This document shows positions 19,701 to 28,480 of a DNA stretch of 32,802 bases, piece after piece; the first letter of the stretch is position 1, and each line of letters starts with the position of its first letter. The notes beneath the pieces were generated by a model. That model was not told the origin of the DNA. It saw only the letters and a list, made by a program, of their open reading frames with translations, and made no database searches. The DNA comes from Nemertoderma westbladi (lineage: Eukaryota > Xenacoelomorpha > Nemertodermatida > Nemertodermatidae): NCBI GenBank assembly GCA_032718475.1, contig JAUCBJ010001901.1, positions 1-32,802 of the forward strand, written 5' to 3'. The position numbers were made by a program, and so were the translations under genes.

Positions 19701-22177
19701 GAAATCGTTTAAATGTTTAGTAAGACGTGATGATTGATATAAGCATATCAGATACTTATTGTTAGTTAATGTTTCCAAGGAAACCTATTCATTTGTGGTA
19801 GCAGACGGACCATTGTGGTCGGAAATCCTTTTTTATATTATTGATGGATGTAATACAGTGTAATGAGTACATTAATGGATATGATTACAAAATGAAAGTT
19901 TTTATTGTATTCTTATTTATCGCGTTATTTTCATAACTTGGCATAGATTATTTACTGCCGAAGTAATATTTACAACTGTGCGGCATCCCTATCTAATGTG
20001 TGTTCTAGAGTTGATACAGAGACTGTCACTGATCTCTGGATTCTCCGGGCAATTTTTTGGTCTCTGGATAGGTCTCTCTGGTTCCCGGGTATTGAAAACA
20101 CACATTTTACCCAGAGATCAGTGATTTTTCAAATTAAAAAAATATATTGTACAATATAAAATGATAAATGAAGATTTTATCACAAAAATCTTTTTACTAT
20201 AAAAATAATTACTTTAATTTTTTAACAATTTTTAATACTCCGCTTCAACAAAATTATATAGCAACTTCTACCCTATTTTTAAGCATGACTCACACTAAAT
20301 GAACCAGTAATCTTCTATTTAATTTCAGGTGCGTTTCATAAGTTAAATTTGCACCTAAAGAGGGTTCTTATTTAAGAATAAGGGTGCTTAATTTGAACTC
20401 CCATGAAGTTTACATGTAAAAGTAGAGCTCTTTTCACCTTGTTGTAGGCTATATATTACGCGACCAAATAAAGAGAACGAGCGTAACTAGACTTGCAATA
20501 GGGTCGAATAGCGTACTGGACTTGTGCACTAACTGTATTCGTAAATGACCAAGTTTATAGAGTCCAGTAATACGTATATGATTTTAACAGTTGTGAATTC
20601 AGTGCCTTTTATATTTAACAAAGTCCCTATGTAGCAAAACAAATTAATGTAACTTTTAAAATTAACCCAAACTGTACTTGCGCTTATTTTTTTCATTAGG
20701 TAAGGGTTGAATCGGTTGGATTTACTGTAATTCAACCATAAATAGTTCTCAGTTCATACATACCTGTTTTTTGCTATAATCAAATTATAAGTACAAAAAT
20801 AAGCAAAGTCTCTGATCCCTGGCTCTGGTATTTTCCAAAATAATTATCTGGGAAGGTCTCTGGTTCACCGGGATTAAGAAAAATATGTCTCTGTTTCAAC
20901 TCTAGTATGTTAATCTTCAAACATCCCATAGAATCTAACCTAAGAACATAACCGCAGAACATATGTTCTGTTGCTATGGAAACTTTCCACCATATTTAAA
21001 TTGCTGAAAGGAAAGGCGTTTATTTAACAACATTACACGATTCCGAAAATTTATTATTACAGATAAACCAACGATTTGGATGCATTTGAGACGTAATTAT
21101 TGCAATGTCGCTAAATAATAAGGCGCGCTAAACCCATATATTTTTGAAACCAGCAATTATTGCTCTTTAAGGCAACAATAAAAAGCGCAAATAACTTCAT
21201 GACTTGAGAAATAAAGATTCTAAAAAACAGCTGACGTTTCGATTTACTTAACAATAATCATTAACTATCAATAATAATCAATAATCATTAAATTTTTGTA
21301 ACAGCGTTTTTGAATGAGAAAAATAATAAGATTATAAAATTGGAAGTGGATTTGAATAAAATCGTCATATTCCGAACATATTCCAAAACCAGCTCCGTAC
21401 GATCATAACAATGTCCAATGCCATAACTAGGCCTCCCTGTAAATATAGGAATACGTGATTAATATTGACTTGCGGCGAGGTGTCCGATAATTTGCGGCGA
21501 AATGGCATTCATAATGAGACACCTCGCCGCATACTATCAGCGGGGTGCGGGGAGGTGACCTGCGGCGAAGTGGGAAGTTGGCAGTACGGCGAGGTGACCA
21601 CTGACCAGCACCCTAAAACACCTATTTAGTGAACTTTTAACTACAATTTCTAGTATTGTAGTTAAAACATTACAGTAGTCATTACAGTAGCCAATCAATT
21701 CCCACATTCGGGTGTTGACGGTGAGACATTGTATAGATGTATTATATTGAACAGTTGGTACTTCCCTAAACCGAAGAAAAAATGGTAATATCTTGTAACA
21801 ACGTTGTTCTGCCGCTGCCTGATATCCCCAATGCGCCAATGGAATTAAATTAAAAAAGTAATACCATTATAATGATGAAATAATGAAATGAAATTTAACT
21901 GAATTATATATCGGTACCTGTCAGCCGGTAGTATATCAGTATATCACTGAGATACTTAGACAGCTACAGTAGAGCTGCTGTAGAGCTCATTACATATTAA
22001 TAATGTTATTGTACCGGTACCGGTCAGCCGGCATATTACCTGATTAATGTACTGCCAAGATACAGTTAATCAATTATAAAACAAACCTGCACAAGATCGA
22101 GTCTTCCATATCTTCAGCAGTAATACCACAATCGCCACCAAATGGCTCATATCTCCAAGTAGCCGAAAGATATTCAT
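7671..22177 (-). CDS. KDELR: KDEL receptor (ER lumen protein-retaining receptor), five exons
   Basis: Spliced CDS on the - strand: 22177-22087, 18752-18493, 17953-17839, 17504-17367 and 7705-7671. All introns are GT-AG and all phases agree (1, 0, 1, 1). The product is 212 residues, the same length as the human receptors. It is a seven-helix Golgi/ER membrane protein that binds escaped ER proteins by their C-terminal KDEL and returns them in COPI vesicles. Residues known to matter fall at the expected numbers: R5, H12 (pH sensing), R47, R159 and R169. Typical phrases are [44 protein letters not shown] and YCDFFYLY. The tail is [11 protein letters not shown], where vertebrates have VLKGKKLSLPA, so one Lys of the tail is Gln. 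The coding exons are intact. Introns 3 and 4 are distorted by tandem repeats. Identity is near certain; the exon borders are inferred from splice consensus. Confidence 0.95.
7706..7831 (-). other. Unique 3' end of KDEL receptor intron 4
   Basis: The only substantial non-repeat part of intron 4 is these 126 bases, ending in the acceptor TTATGTTTTTAG. Branch point and pyrimidine tract must lie here or in the last repeats. Confidence 0.85.
10500..13150. repeat. Segmental duplications of 0.54 kb and 1.5 kb inside the 23-bp array
   Basis: AACTTGATCTCTCAG occurs at 10533, 11071 and 12614; CAATGGTAACTAGAGTTC near 11226 and 12746; ATTGACCTGTCAATCAGTAA at 11631 and 13124. The offsets are 538 (23 x 23 + 9, one 32-mer), 1543, 1520 and 1493. 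They differ by 23 and 27, that is by one normal and one +4 monomer. Confidence 0.85.
15020..16440. repeat. Higher-order repeat block inside the 23-bp array
   Basis: The rare variant word ACTCATTAGTAACTACTAAC recurs at 15068, 15295, 15591, 15910 and 16181. The spacings are 227, 296, 319 and 271, which differ from each other by whole monomers (69, 23) or by two monomers plus the 2-bp variant (48). This is the mark of repeated unequal exchange of 10-14-monomer blocks. Confidence 0.85.
17367..17504 (-). CDS. KDELR: KDEL receptor exon 4 (residues 156-201 plus one base)
   Basis: 138 bases. After the split Gly156 it reads [20 protein letters not shown] and on to [11 protein letters not shown], with R159 and R169 in register, covering the last two helices. 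It ends AAAG with donor GTCAGT at 17366-17361. The 23-bp minisatellite begins within that donor. If the donor were skipped, translation would run into the array and stop after about 12 foreign residues. Confidence 0.94.
17458..17782 (-). repeat. 65-bp tandem repeat copying the intron 3 acceptor and start of exon 4, five copies
   Basis: Each 65-bp unit holds TCTGTGTTTCTCTTTTAG, a pyrimidine tract and AG acceptor, plus the first 47 bases of exon 4. The five possible exon starts are 17764, 17699, 17634, 17569 and 17504. Only the last is joined to the rest of exon 4. Splicing to any of the other four meets a stop inside the unit: TAA at 17720-17718 and 17655-17653 in the two outer copies (TAC changed to TAA), or TAG in the acceptor of the next unit for the other two. 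Confidence 0.95.
17781..17867 (-). repeat. 35-bp tandem repeat copying the exon 3 / intron 3 donor
   Basis: About 2.5 units. On the - strand each unit is the exon end CATTACAAG...CTCTTTGG followed by GTGAGT. Copy 1 is the true exon end (C in AAGCC), copy 2 lies in the intron (T in AAGTC), and a third partial copy stops before the donor. Donors are at 17838/17837 (A) and 17803/17802 (B). Use of donor B adds 35 bases and shifts the frame. The + strand of each complete donor copy includes TGACTCA, an AP-1-type word created by the splice-site sequence. Confidence 0.93.
17839..17953 (-). CDS. KDELR: KDEL receptor exon 3 (residues 118-155 plus one base)
   Basis: 115 bases. The acceptor is TTTCTCCCCAG at 17954-17964. 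It encodes [17 protein letters not shown] and continues to [18 protein letters not shown], then G with donor GTGAGT at 17838-17833. The last 29 exon bases plus six donor bases are tandemly copied into the intron (see the 35-bp repeat), giving a second identical donor 35 bases downstream. Confidence 0.94.
18493..18752 (-). CDS. KDELR: KDEL receptor exon 2 (residues 31-117)
   Basis: 260 bases: two bases completing Gly31 plus 86 codons. It begins [20 protein letters not shown] (R47 in TRYLDL) and ends VNHDFSPLE, then donor GTAAAAC. The acceptor is ATTTTGTTTTAG. It spans about helices 2-4 of the receptor. The surrounding longer open frame (18424-18951) reads into intron on both sides, including a Gly run from the poly-C tract, and is not the protein. 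Confidence 0.95.
18926..18947. repeat. Poly-C tract, 22 bases, in KDEL receptor intron 1
   Basis: 22 uninterrupted C on the + strand, so 22 G in the receptor pre-mRNA, 174 bases upstream of the exon 2 acceptor. Confidence 0.95.
19420..20105 (+). repeat. Dispersed repeat, copy 1 (inverted relative to copy 2)
   Basis: Matches 20800-21410 in reverse complement. Clear shared words are CGATTTTATTCAAATC, TTTTATAATCTTATTATTTT, AAATATATGGGTTTA, TTGCATTGCAATAATTA-type sequence, TCCAAATCGTTG and CTAGAGTTGA. The two copies differ by many substitutions and indels, so both are old. No coding sequence was found; the class is unknown. Edges are approximate. Confidence 0.7.
20027..20123. repeat. Perfect 13-bp inverted repeat
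   Basis: CACTGATCTCTGG at 20027-20039 and its exact complement at 20111-20123, 71 bases apart, at the inner end of repeat copy 1. Confidence 0.75.
20800..21410 (-). repeat. Dispersed repeat, copy 2
   Basis: Reverse-complement partner of 19420-20105. The pair with its 0.7-kb spacer could fold into a long imperfect stem in the KDEL receptor pre-mRNA. Confidence 0.7.
21471..21600. repeat. GCGGCGA motif cluster with 14-bp perfect inverted repeat
   Basis: TGCGGCGAGGTGTC at 21471-21484 and its exact complement at 21518-21531. Related words TGCGGCGAAATG, TGCGGCGAAGTG and TACGGCGAGGTGAC follow at about 21493, 21564 and 21587. GC-rich in an AT-rich intron. Probably part of a dispersed family; not identified. 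Confidence 0.7.
22087..22177 (-). CDS. KDELR: KDEL receptor exon 1 (residues 1-30 plus one base)
   Basis: ATG at 22177-22175 with A at -3 (CAACC before ATG). It encodes [18 protein letters not shown] and continues to WKTRSCA, the first transmembrane helix with R5 and H12. It ends TGTGCAG followed by the donor GTTTGT at 22086. The split Gly31 codon (G + GA) matches exon 2. A possible acceptor (TTACCAG) sits just upstream, so the 5' UTR may have its own intron. Confidence 0.93.
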
Positions 22178-24190
22178 GGTTGAAATTGATCTGGTAATAC
22201 TATTACTACTGTACTAACTAACTAATAGATTAAAAAAATAGACAATAAACAGTTAAATGCCAACGCCAAGTTGAAGTTTATTATTAAACCAAAACACTAA
22301 ATAAACAATAATAGAGACGCAAATAGAAACAAATTATATCTTCTTAAACTAAACAAACATGACTCGACTATGTAGTACTGTAATAGGAGGTCACAAGTAT
22401 AATATATTCACTACTGCACTAAGCTGCTAAGTATACAATTATTACAATTCACCAATAAAATAAAATAATGAAAAATAATGAATGGCAGAATAAGCGTAAT
22501 TGTTTACACAAATAGGACGAACAAATTTATATATTTAAAAACTTGATTTAATTATAGGTAGCATTTTTAAAATTTATGTTTTATTATTTCAGTATTTGGT
22601 TAAAATTAAACGAAAGTTAAAAATTAAATTAAGAAATAACAGTAAAGCCGCGAGTAAAAACTATTCAGCTATTGAAATGTACATAGGCCTAGTTAACAGG
22701 TTAAAAACGTCGATTATATAGGATCAAAATAAATAAATGCAGTTTGTCAATTTTCTCAATTAGTTATTAAGATAGGGGATAGGGTATTACATATTAGAGG
22801 TCTAATGTCTGAATGTGTATAATTAAATGGTGATAAAAAGTATTAATAGAGGTTAGAAAAAGTTAAAAAGTGGTGATATAAAGTTTTAAATAAGGTTAGA
22901 AAACGTTTAAAAGTTAAAAAGTTTAATTAGGCCTAAGGCAGTAAGGCGAGAAAAATATTAAAAGTTAATAAAAAGCCTTTAAAAGTTAAGAGTTACCGTA
23001 CTAGGCCTATGGAAGATATTTTACTTTTACATAGACCGCGTGACCACCATGTGCCATGATCAGATGATGGGGTAAACTTTAGCGGGAAATCTTTAAAGTG
23101 GGAGTTCAAATGGGACTGGGACCTACTATCCTGCTATCTGACTGATACTGTATTACTGTATTAATCTTAATATTTCTGCAAAATTTCTTTGCTCGCTACG
23201 CTCCCCTCGCTCGCCTTTTAATATTTTAATACTGTAGGTCTGCTGCAGTCGGTCCCGGTAGGCCAGTGCAGTGCAGTCTGGCAGTAGGCTGGTAGGTCAG
23301 TAGGTAGGCCAATGTAGGCGTAGCGGCGTACCGGTAGGACTAATCGATCCGACCCGTACTGCCGTAACGTACTGACTGACTGGCGTAACCCTGTAACCTG
23401 AAGAACTCGACCCAACTGCCAACTCTGCAACTGTCAGACTGTTGATACTGAACTATCAGCCAGTCAGTGTCATATTATACCGCAATACCGGTACCAGAAA
23501 TGAACCTGCACGAACTGAACAGCAGATTGCTGGATTGCTGGATTGTGGACTGCAGACTGCACAAGCACAATACGAACGGTTACGGCAGTACGGTAGCCTA
23601 AATGGAATGGACAGGCAGACAGAACATGCCACGTCTGCATGCGCCTTGTAATGTTCATGCTTTTTAAGAAAATTGTGAAATTGATATAGGACGTGAGACG
23701 TTTGGTTTTTATATCTTTTTGTGTGCCTGTATCATTTCTTACTTCAGTAATGTTATTAGTTTACGCCATAAACTGATAAAAATTCACTACTGTATAGTTA
23801 TCATTAAAAATGAAACACCAAACACTCATAAGTACCGTACGCCCATCGCCCATATATGTAATCTATTTCACTAAGACTAAATATGCATTTTTATTCCGCG
23901 GGTAATTTTAATACAGTATACACTATACTATATTATATACAGTAAGTGCCCCGCGGGAGAAGTTTACAATATTATACGTATACACCATGTGCGATGCAAG
24001 CAAATATTATACTGTAGAAAACACTACTGGTACTTCTAATTAAGAATGAAATGTTAAAAATCAAAATCACAAATGCATTTAGAATTACTGTATTAAAATC
24101 GATTTAATAATAATATTAATAATACCAAGTGTCCTATTTTTATAACTTTCCTACTACAATGCTGCATTACTGTACCAGCTTGTTGACAAA
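22178..24190. other. Region upstream of the KDEL receptor
   Basis: Expected to hold the receptor promoter on the - strand, but I see no clear TATA box or initiator. It is AT-rich up to about 23000. GC-richer, low-complexity DNA with many GTAGG and CAGT words follows at 23170-23650. Short frames here show no protein signal. The words TACTGTA and AGGCCTA recur often in this part of the window. Confidence 0.4.
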
Positions 24191-24197
24191 ATTGCGC

Positions 24198-24470
24198 TAC
24201 CACAACTCCCTATCACCCATGACATTTGCTAGATCATCCGCATCTTCAAGGCCAGTGCGGCAGTGCCCTTTAAGATGCGTCTCAAGAAAGTCATGGGCTG
24301 TCGTGCACCATACTTATTCACTCCATGAGGCCGCCAAAGCACAAGATTATGCACTTGCACTTCGTTGGTCCTTACGACGAAAGCAATGTCCTGCAAAGCG
24401 GAGGCGGCTTTGTTCTAGTGTTAAGCTTGGGGAGACTAATGGGCAATGGAACATCTCCAATGTTGTATAG
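24198..24470 (-). mobile_element. Decayed tail of a non-LTR retrotransposon reverse transcriptase ORF
   Basis: On the - strand, in shifting frames: YNIGDVPLPIS, then RLRFAGHCFRRKDQ, then LVLWRPHG, then FLETHLKGHCRTGLEDADDL and ANVMGDRELW followed by a stop. This order (RLRFAGHC.R ... LW.P ... TFL..L ... L..DRELWR) is the familiar C-terminal end of many animal non-LTR reverse transcriptase proteins. At least two frameshifts interrupt it. RTE- or CR1-like; the clade cannot be decided from this piece. Confidence 0.7.
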
Positions 24471-24547
24471 AGTCTGATTGGAATGTGTTCATTGTACTTG
24501 ACACAACTACAAGTTCGTTAGGCACAGCTTTGGTCGGCAATGAGTCT

Positions 24548-24622
24548 AATGACTTCCGGGTGGGATCGAACTGGTGATCTCCAGGATGAAAGTCTGTCGC
24601 TCTATCCATTCCGTTAGCGTCT
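24548..24622 (-). mobile_element. tRNA-derived SINE-like sequence
   Basis: The - strand has a tRNA-like order: ATGGATAGAGCGACAGACT (A-box and D-arm like), then CTGGAGATC, then CAGTTCGATCCCACC (B-box and T-arm like, B box at 24562-24572). It lacks a clean cloverleaf, so a SINE head is more likely than a working tRNA gene. It lies in the same orientation as the retrotransposon tail 80 bases away in transcript direction. Confidence 0.5.
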
Positions 24623-25362
24623 CAGATGAAAAGTTGACCTGGAAATACTGATACCGTGTGTGTATGTCCGCAATTAACAACGAACCACATGACCTCCCAA
24701 CTGTCAATACCATCATCTGCTGCCACTGCGAGGTCAACCTTACTGTACTTCGATATAAACTTGCAAAGTCTGTATCGTCAGTCTTTATCAATCAGGACGA
24801 AAGTGGATTAAAAACAATAATACTGTAGGAAATGGCTGAAAGTCATTTCGATTTTAGTTCCCACAAATACGCAGCTTTAGAGATGGTCTAGCATGTGCAA
24901 TCTGCCAATAAAGTTTCAGCTTGAACGGATAAAAAATAACGACATGAGGTAGTAAACTTGTTACATAAACAGTAATTGTTACGTAAACATAATACTGTAC
25001 AGGTACATAAACTTGTTCTAGACCTACTTCCATAGACATTATGATGTGGATCTAACTTGCACATGGAAATTGAACTGTGACTGTACTCAGATGAATTGCA
25101 ATCTACGCACACTGAACCTGAATTATCTGCTTACCTGATGCCAATCAATATAAGAAAAAATAATCAAATAATAATAATAATTTTAAAAAACTCCCGTAAT
25201 GTGCAGTATTCTATTTCTCATTCACATTTTATCTCAACTGTCAGTTTTTGGTACGAAATTTAAAATATTTTTTAAATTGTACTTATTTTGCAGGTTTTAA
25301 ATGGTTTTTGTTTTTAGATTATTTTATCGTAAGTAATTACAAAATACTTTTAAAATGTGCCA
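24623..25362. other. Spacer without recognised features
   Basis: AT-rich. The short frames on the - strand (24546-25112) share no motif with known proteins. Confidence 0.4.
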
Positions 25363-25849
25363 AGCGTCTACTCGACTATTACTTTAGCGTCTACTCGACT
25401 ATTACTTAGCGTCTACTCGACTATTACTTAGCGTCTACTCGACTATTACTTAGCGTCTACTCGACTATTACTTAGCGTCTACTCGACTATTACTTTAGCG
25501 TCTACTCGACTATTACTTAGCGTCTACTCGACTATTACTTAGCGTCTACTCGACTATTACTTAGCGTCTACTCGACTATTACTTAGCGTCTACTCGACTA
25601 TTACTTAGCGTCTACTCGACTATTACTTTAGCGTCTACTCGACTATTACTTAGCGTCTACTCGACTATTACTTAGCGTCTACTCGACTATTACTTAGCGT
25701 CTACTCGACTATTACTTAGCGTCTACTCGACTATTACTTAGCGTCTACTCGACTATTACTTAGCGTCTACTCGACTATTACTTAGCGTCTACTCGACTAT
25801 TACTTAGCGTCTACTCGACTATTACTTAGCGTCTACTCGACTATTACTT
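25363..25849. repeat. 22-bp minisatellite, 22 copies
   Basis: Unit AGCGTCTACTCGACTATTAC plus TT, practically without substitutions. Three units carry one extra T (ACTTTAGCG), before the copies starting at 25386, 25497 and 25630, dividing the array into runs of 1, 5, 6 and 10 units. The near identity suggests recent expansion. Confidence 0.96.
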
Positions 25850-26475
25850 ATCTTGCTTGTTTTAAATCTAACTAACCTCTCGGTTCCTAATAAATCATAC
25901 ATAATATATTATATTTAATTTATTTTAATTACTTATCCAGCTGCATTTAATATGTATTTAGATTGTCTCCCTGCTAACCAGACACGCTACACATTATTAT
26001 ACCAAACGTTTGTTTATATGCTTGAATCATGTTGACATGTTTTTTTTCTAAACTTGTTTTAATCAACATGTTATTTTAACATCTAAATAACATAATATCC
26101 AATCATGTTATAATCAAACATTTGTTGATCACGTTTTTATGATACCTAAATGTAACATGTTTTATCATGTAATTATTTAACATTTGTTTTACACGTTATT
26201 GTGTAACATAAATCATACATGTTTATTCCAGCTGTTTGTTAAATGCTACTTTGTCGTGTTGAACAAACGTCCTGCACATCATTGCCAATATGTCTTAAGG
26301 CTGTTTGAATAAACCGCCTAAAATTTACCGCCAAATTCGTTTATAGGCCTATAAATCATGCAGCAGTGCATGCAGTACTGCAGTACATCAGTCAGTCAGT
26401 CAGTCAGTAGACACTCCACTGCCTGCCCCAGCCTACCAGCACCCACTCAGCCACATTCTGAGAGCTTGACAGTAG
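25850..26475. other. AT-rich spacer with AACATGTT/AACGTTT palindrome cluster
   Basis: Between about 26000 and 26240 words such as AACGTTTGTTT, CATGTT, AACATGTT and ACACGTTAT recur every 15-25 bases, resembling a second cluster at 32140-32500. A (TCAG)n microsatellite lies at 26388-26408. No gene. Confidence 0.5.
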
Positions 26476-27292
26476 TGCTGCAGGACATGAGAGTAAAAAC
26501 CCAAGCGATCATTTTGTGAACATCCAATGATATTGCCTGTTTTATAAATGCTTTAAGTTGTTATGGGATGTTCTGTTTGATTGGTTGTTGTGTGATTTAC
26601 TTGCTAATCTTGGCCAGTATTAAATGCACTAAATCAACAAGCGATCAATGTAACTTAGTAGTTTACATTTAAATATTAGCAGTATGCCGGTAGCTCTACA
26701 TGTACTCTCAGACTCTAACACACTTACCTATGACGCTATGAGTGATTGTTTGCAGTGACTGACGTAATAATGAAAGAATGCAGGAATGTACTTAAGAATA
26801 TAATACAATTGATGGACTCTTCCTCTAGGTTCTAGGATAGAGCTGTAGAGGCCAGGCCTCTTTACAGCTTTAATCTTTGTAAAATACTGTCATATCGTAC
26901 AATACAGCAGTAACTGGACATTTAATGTAGGTAAATAATATGTAATACAGATATAATATAAATAATACTTTCCCTCACTTAATAATTATCATTGCTAATT
27001 CGCCGGGATGTGCTTTTAATTCACCAAGATATGTTTTCGAAAATCCCCCCCCCCCCCCCCCCCCTCCATCATGCCTCCTGTGAAACATATTGACTCCTAC
27101 TGTATATCTGTACACATTGATCAGTGCTTGTTGATTTAGTGTATTTAATACTGGCCAAGATTAGCAAGTAAATCACATAACAACCAATCAAACAGAACAT
27201 CCCATAACAACTTAAAGCATTTATAAAACAGGCAATATCATTGGATGTTCACAAAATGATCGCTTGGGTTTTTACTCTCATGTTGCTGCAGG
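26476..27292. mobile_element. 799-bp non-autonomous TIR element with 9-bp target duplication
   Basis: Terminal inverted repeats of 158 bp (26485-26642 and 27126-27283) begin ACATGAGAGTAAAAACCC and differ at only a few sites (for example TTGTGTGA/TTATGTGA). Both ends are flanked by the direct repeat TGCTGCAGG (26476-26484 and 27284-27292), an evident target-site duplication. The 483-bp interior has no frame but contains a poly-C tract (27045-27064). Long TIRs plus a 9-bp duplication suggest a Mutator-like (MULE) MITE; the superfamily is inferred only from these lengths. Confidence 0.85.
27045..27064. repeat. Poly-C tract, 20 bases
   Basis: 20 uninterrupted C inside the TIR element. The bases before it (GGGATGTGCTTTTAATTCAC and on to CAAGAT) resemble those before the C run near 31623, so the tract may be part of a dispersed repeat. 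Confidence 0.9.
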
Positions 27293-28379
27293 TAGGCAGT
27301 GTGTAGGCCAGCTGTTTACTGGTTTAAGTGCTGCAATAGGGTTGACCATACTGCCATATGTTTGTTTACTGCCGTATGCCTATATTAACTGTTTAAGTTA
27401 TTTTTAATTAAGCTTCATACTGCCTGACTGTCATATAAACTGATAAATCTTTTTATATTATACATTATATGTTATATAGGCCTACATAACATATATAATA
27501 CATAATACTGTAATATATGTCATATACATTATATATTATTTATGTACATTATATAGGCCTAGCAGCCTAGCCTAATTGTATTGTAATACCAGAATACAGT
27601 AATATGTCTGTATGTAATGCAGTCAGGCAGTGCAGTGCCAGTAATTCGATGACGACGACAGTTTAGATTGGGCTCTGTCTTCCTGGCGCTGGTTGGTCGA
27701 AACAACAGGCAAGCGGCAAGGGCTGCACTGGCAGACTGGCTGACTGGAAAAATATTATGGCCTCCTCGAAATGCCGGCCTACTACCGGTACAGCGGTACG
27801 TTGGAAAGAATTTTCGAATCCAGATCTTCTGTCAACTGTCAAGTTGGCCCACATTTAATGCGAAGGTTCTTCACTTAACAGGTTTGTATTGAACTTGAAT
27901 AGGCTTCTTACACATCGTTATTTCAGTGATTCAAGTGATTAAAATCCTAATCCTGTAATCTATTTGGATCAAATAGAGGGAAAAAGCGCCGGCGGTCGGA
28001 AGTAAATTACACATGCCAGCATGCGGTCCCAGGCAGCCAGCTAAAGATACGCATCAGATTCTGGCGATGAGGTTATTATTTTACTTACTACTACTGTACT
28101 AGGCCTTGCTGTTAGGTTAGGCCCACTTGGTACTTTGGGCCGTTTATAAATCGTCAGATCGTGCATATGCTTAAACTGTAATTTAAAATAAAACATGCCT
28201 TACTCTGGCTATCTATGGTAGGTAAGTAAATGTTTGCTTTATTTTTTACTCATTTCCTCTTTATAAACCAGTCCCCAGTGCAGTGGTAATGTGAAACAGT
28301 CTGTGATGGGTTGTGGTGACTTGTGCACGTTGATCTAATTGCTCCAATGCTATATGTATATATATTATTATCATTTTAG
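27293..28379. other. Spacer or intron upstream of the + strand gene
   Basis: Low-complexity AT DNA (27400-27560, ATATAT/CATAAT with AGGCCTA words), then a GC-richer part. Frames at 27663-27892 on both strands overlap each other and show no known domain. If the exon at 28380 is real, this is its upstream intron, but no earlier exon could be recognised. Confidence 0.4.
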
Positions 28380-28480
28380 GTGGAATATATGAGCGACAAT
28401 GAATCCAATCATGTTTCCAATACGATACTCACACTGATTACCCAGACAACTAACAATACGTTGATCATTGATACTCAGAG
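28380..28480 (+). CDS. Internal exon of an unidentified gene
   Basis: 101 bases between a good acceptor (TTATTATCATTTTAG) and an excellent donor (CAGAG|GTGAGT). It reads VEYMSDNESNHVSNTILTLI then TQTTNNTLIIDTQ and two bases (AG) of a split Arg codon. The phase fits the next exon at 30603 (AG + A). I do not recognise the protein. It is hydrophilic, with no signal peptide or membrane segment. The reality of the exon rests on splice sites, an open frame and the phase match. Confidence 0.55.

Larger units (their letters stand above)
18753..22086 (-). other. KDEL receptor intron 1 (3,334 bases)
   Basis: Phase 1 intron, from donor GTTTGT to acceptor TTGTTTTAG. It carries a pair of oppositely oriented copies of one dispersed repeat (19420-20105 and 20800-21410), a cluster of GCGGCGA motifs near 21471-21600, and a 22-base G run in transcript sense 174 bases before the acceptor. 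No coding sequence is supported inside it. Confidence 0.85.

Noticed and set aside
21537-21839. 100-codon - strand frame
   Set aside because: No family resemblance; it lies within intron 1 of the KDEL receptor and overlaps the GCGGCGA repeat cluster.
24129-24470. 113-codon + strand frame
   Set aside because: It is the antisense of the reverse transcriptase remnant, which explains its open length and Arg-rich content.
24548-24622. Functional tRNA gene
   Set aside because: A- and B-box-like parts are present, but acceptor and anticodon stems do not pair cleanly; a SINE head is more likely.
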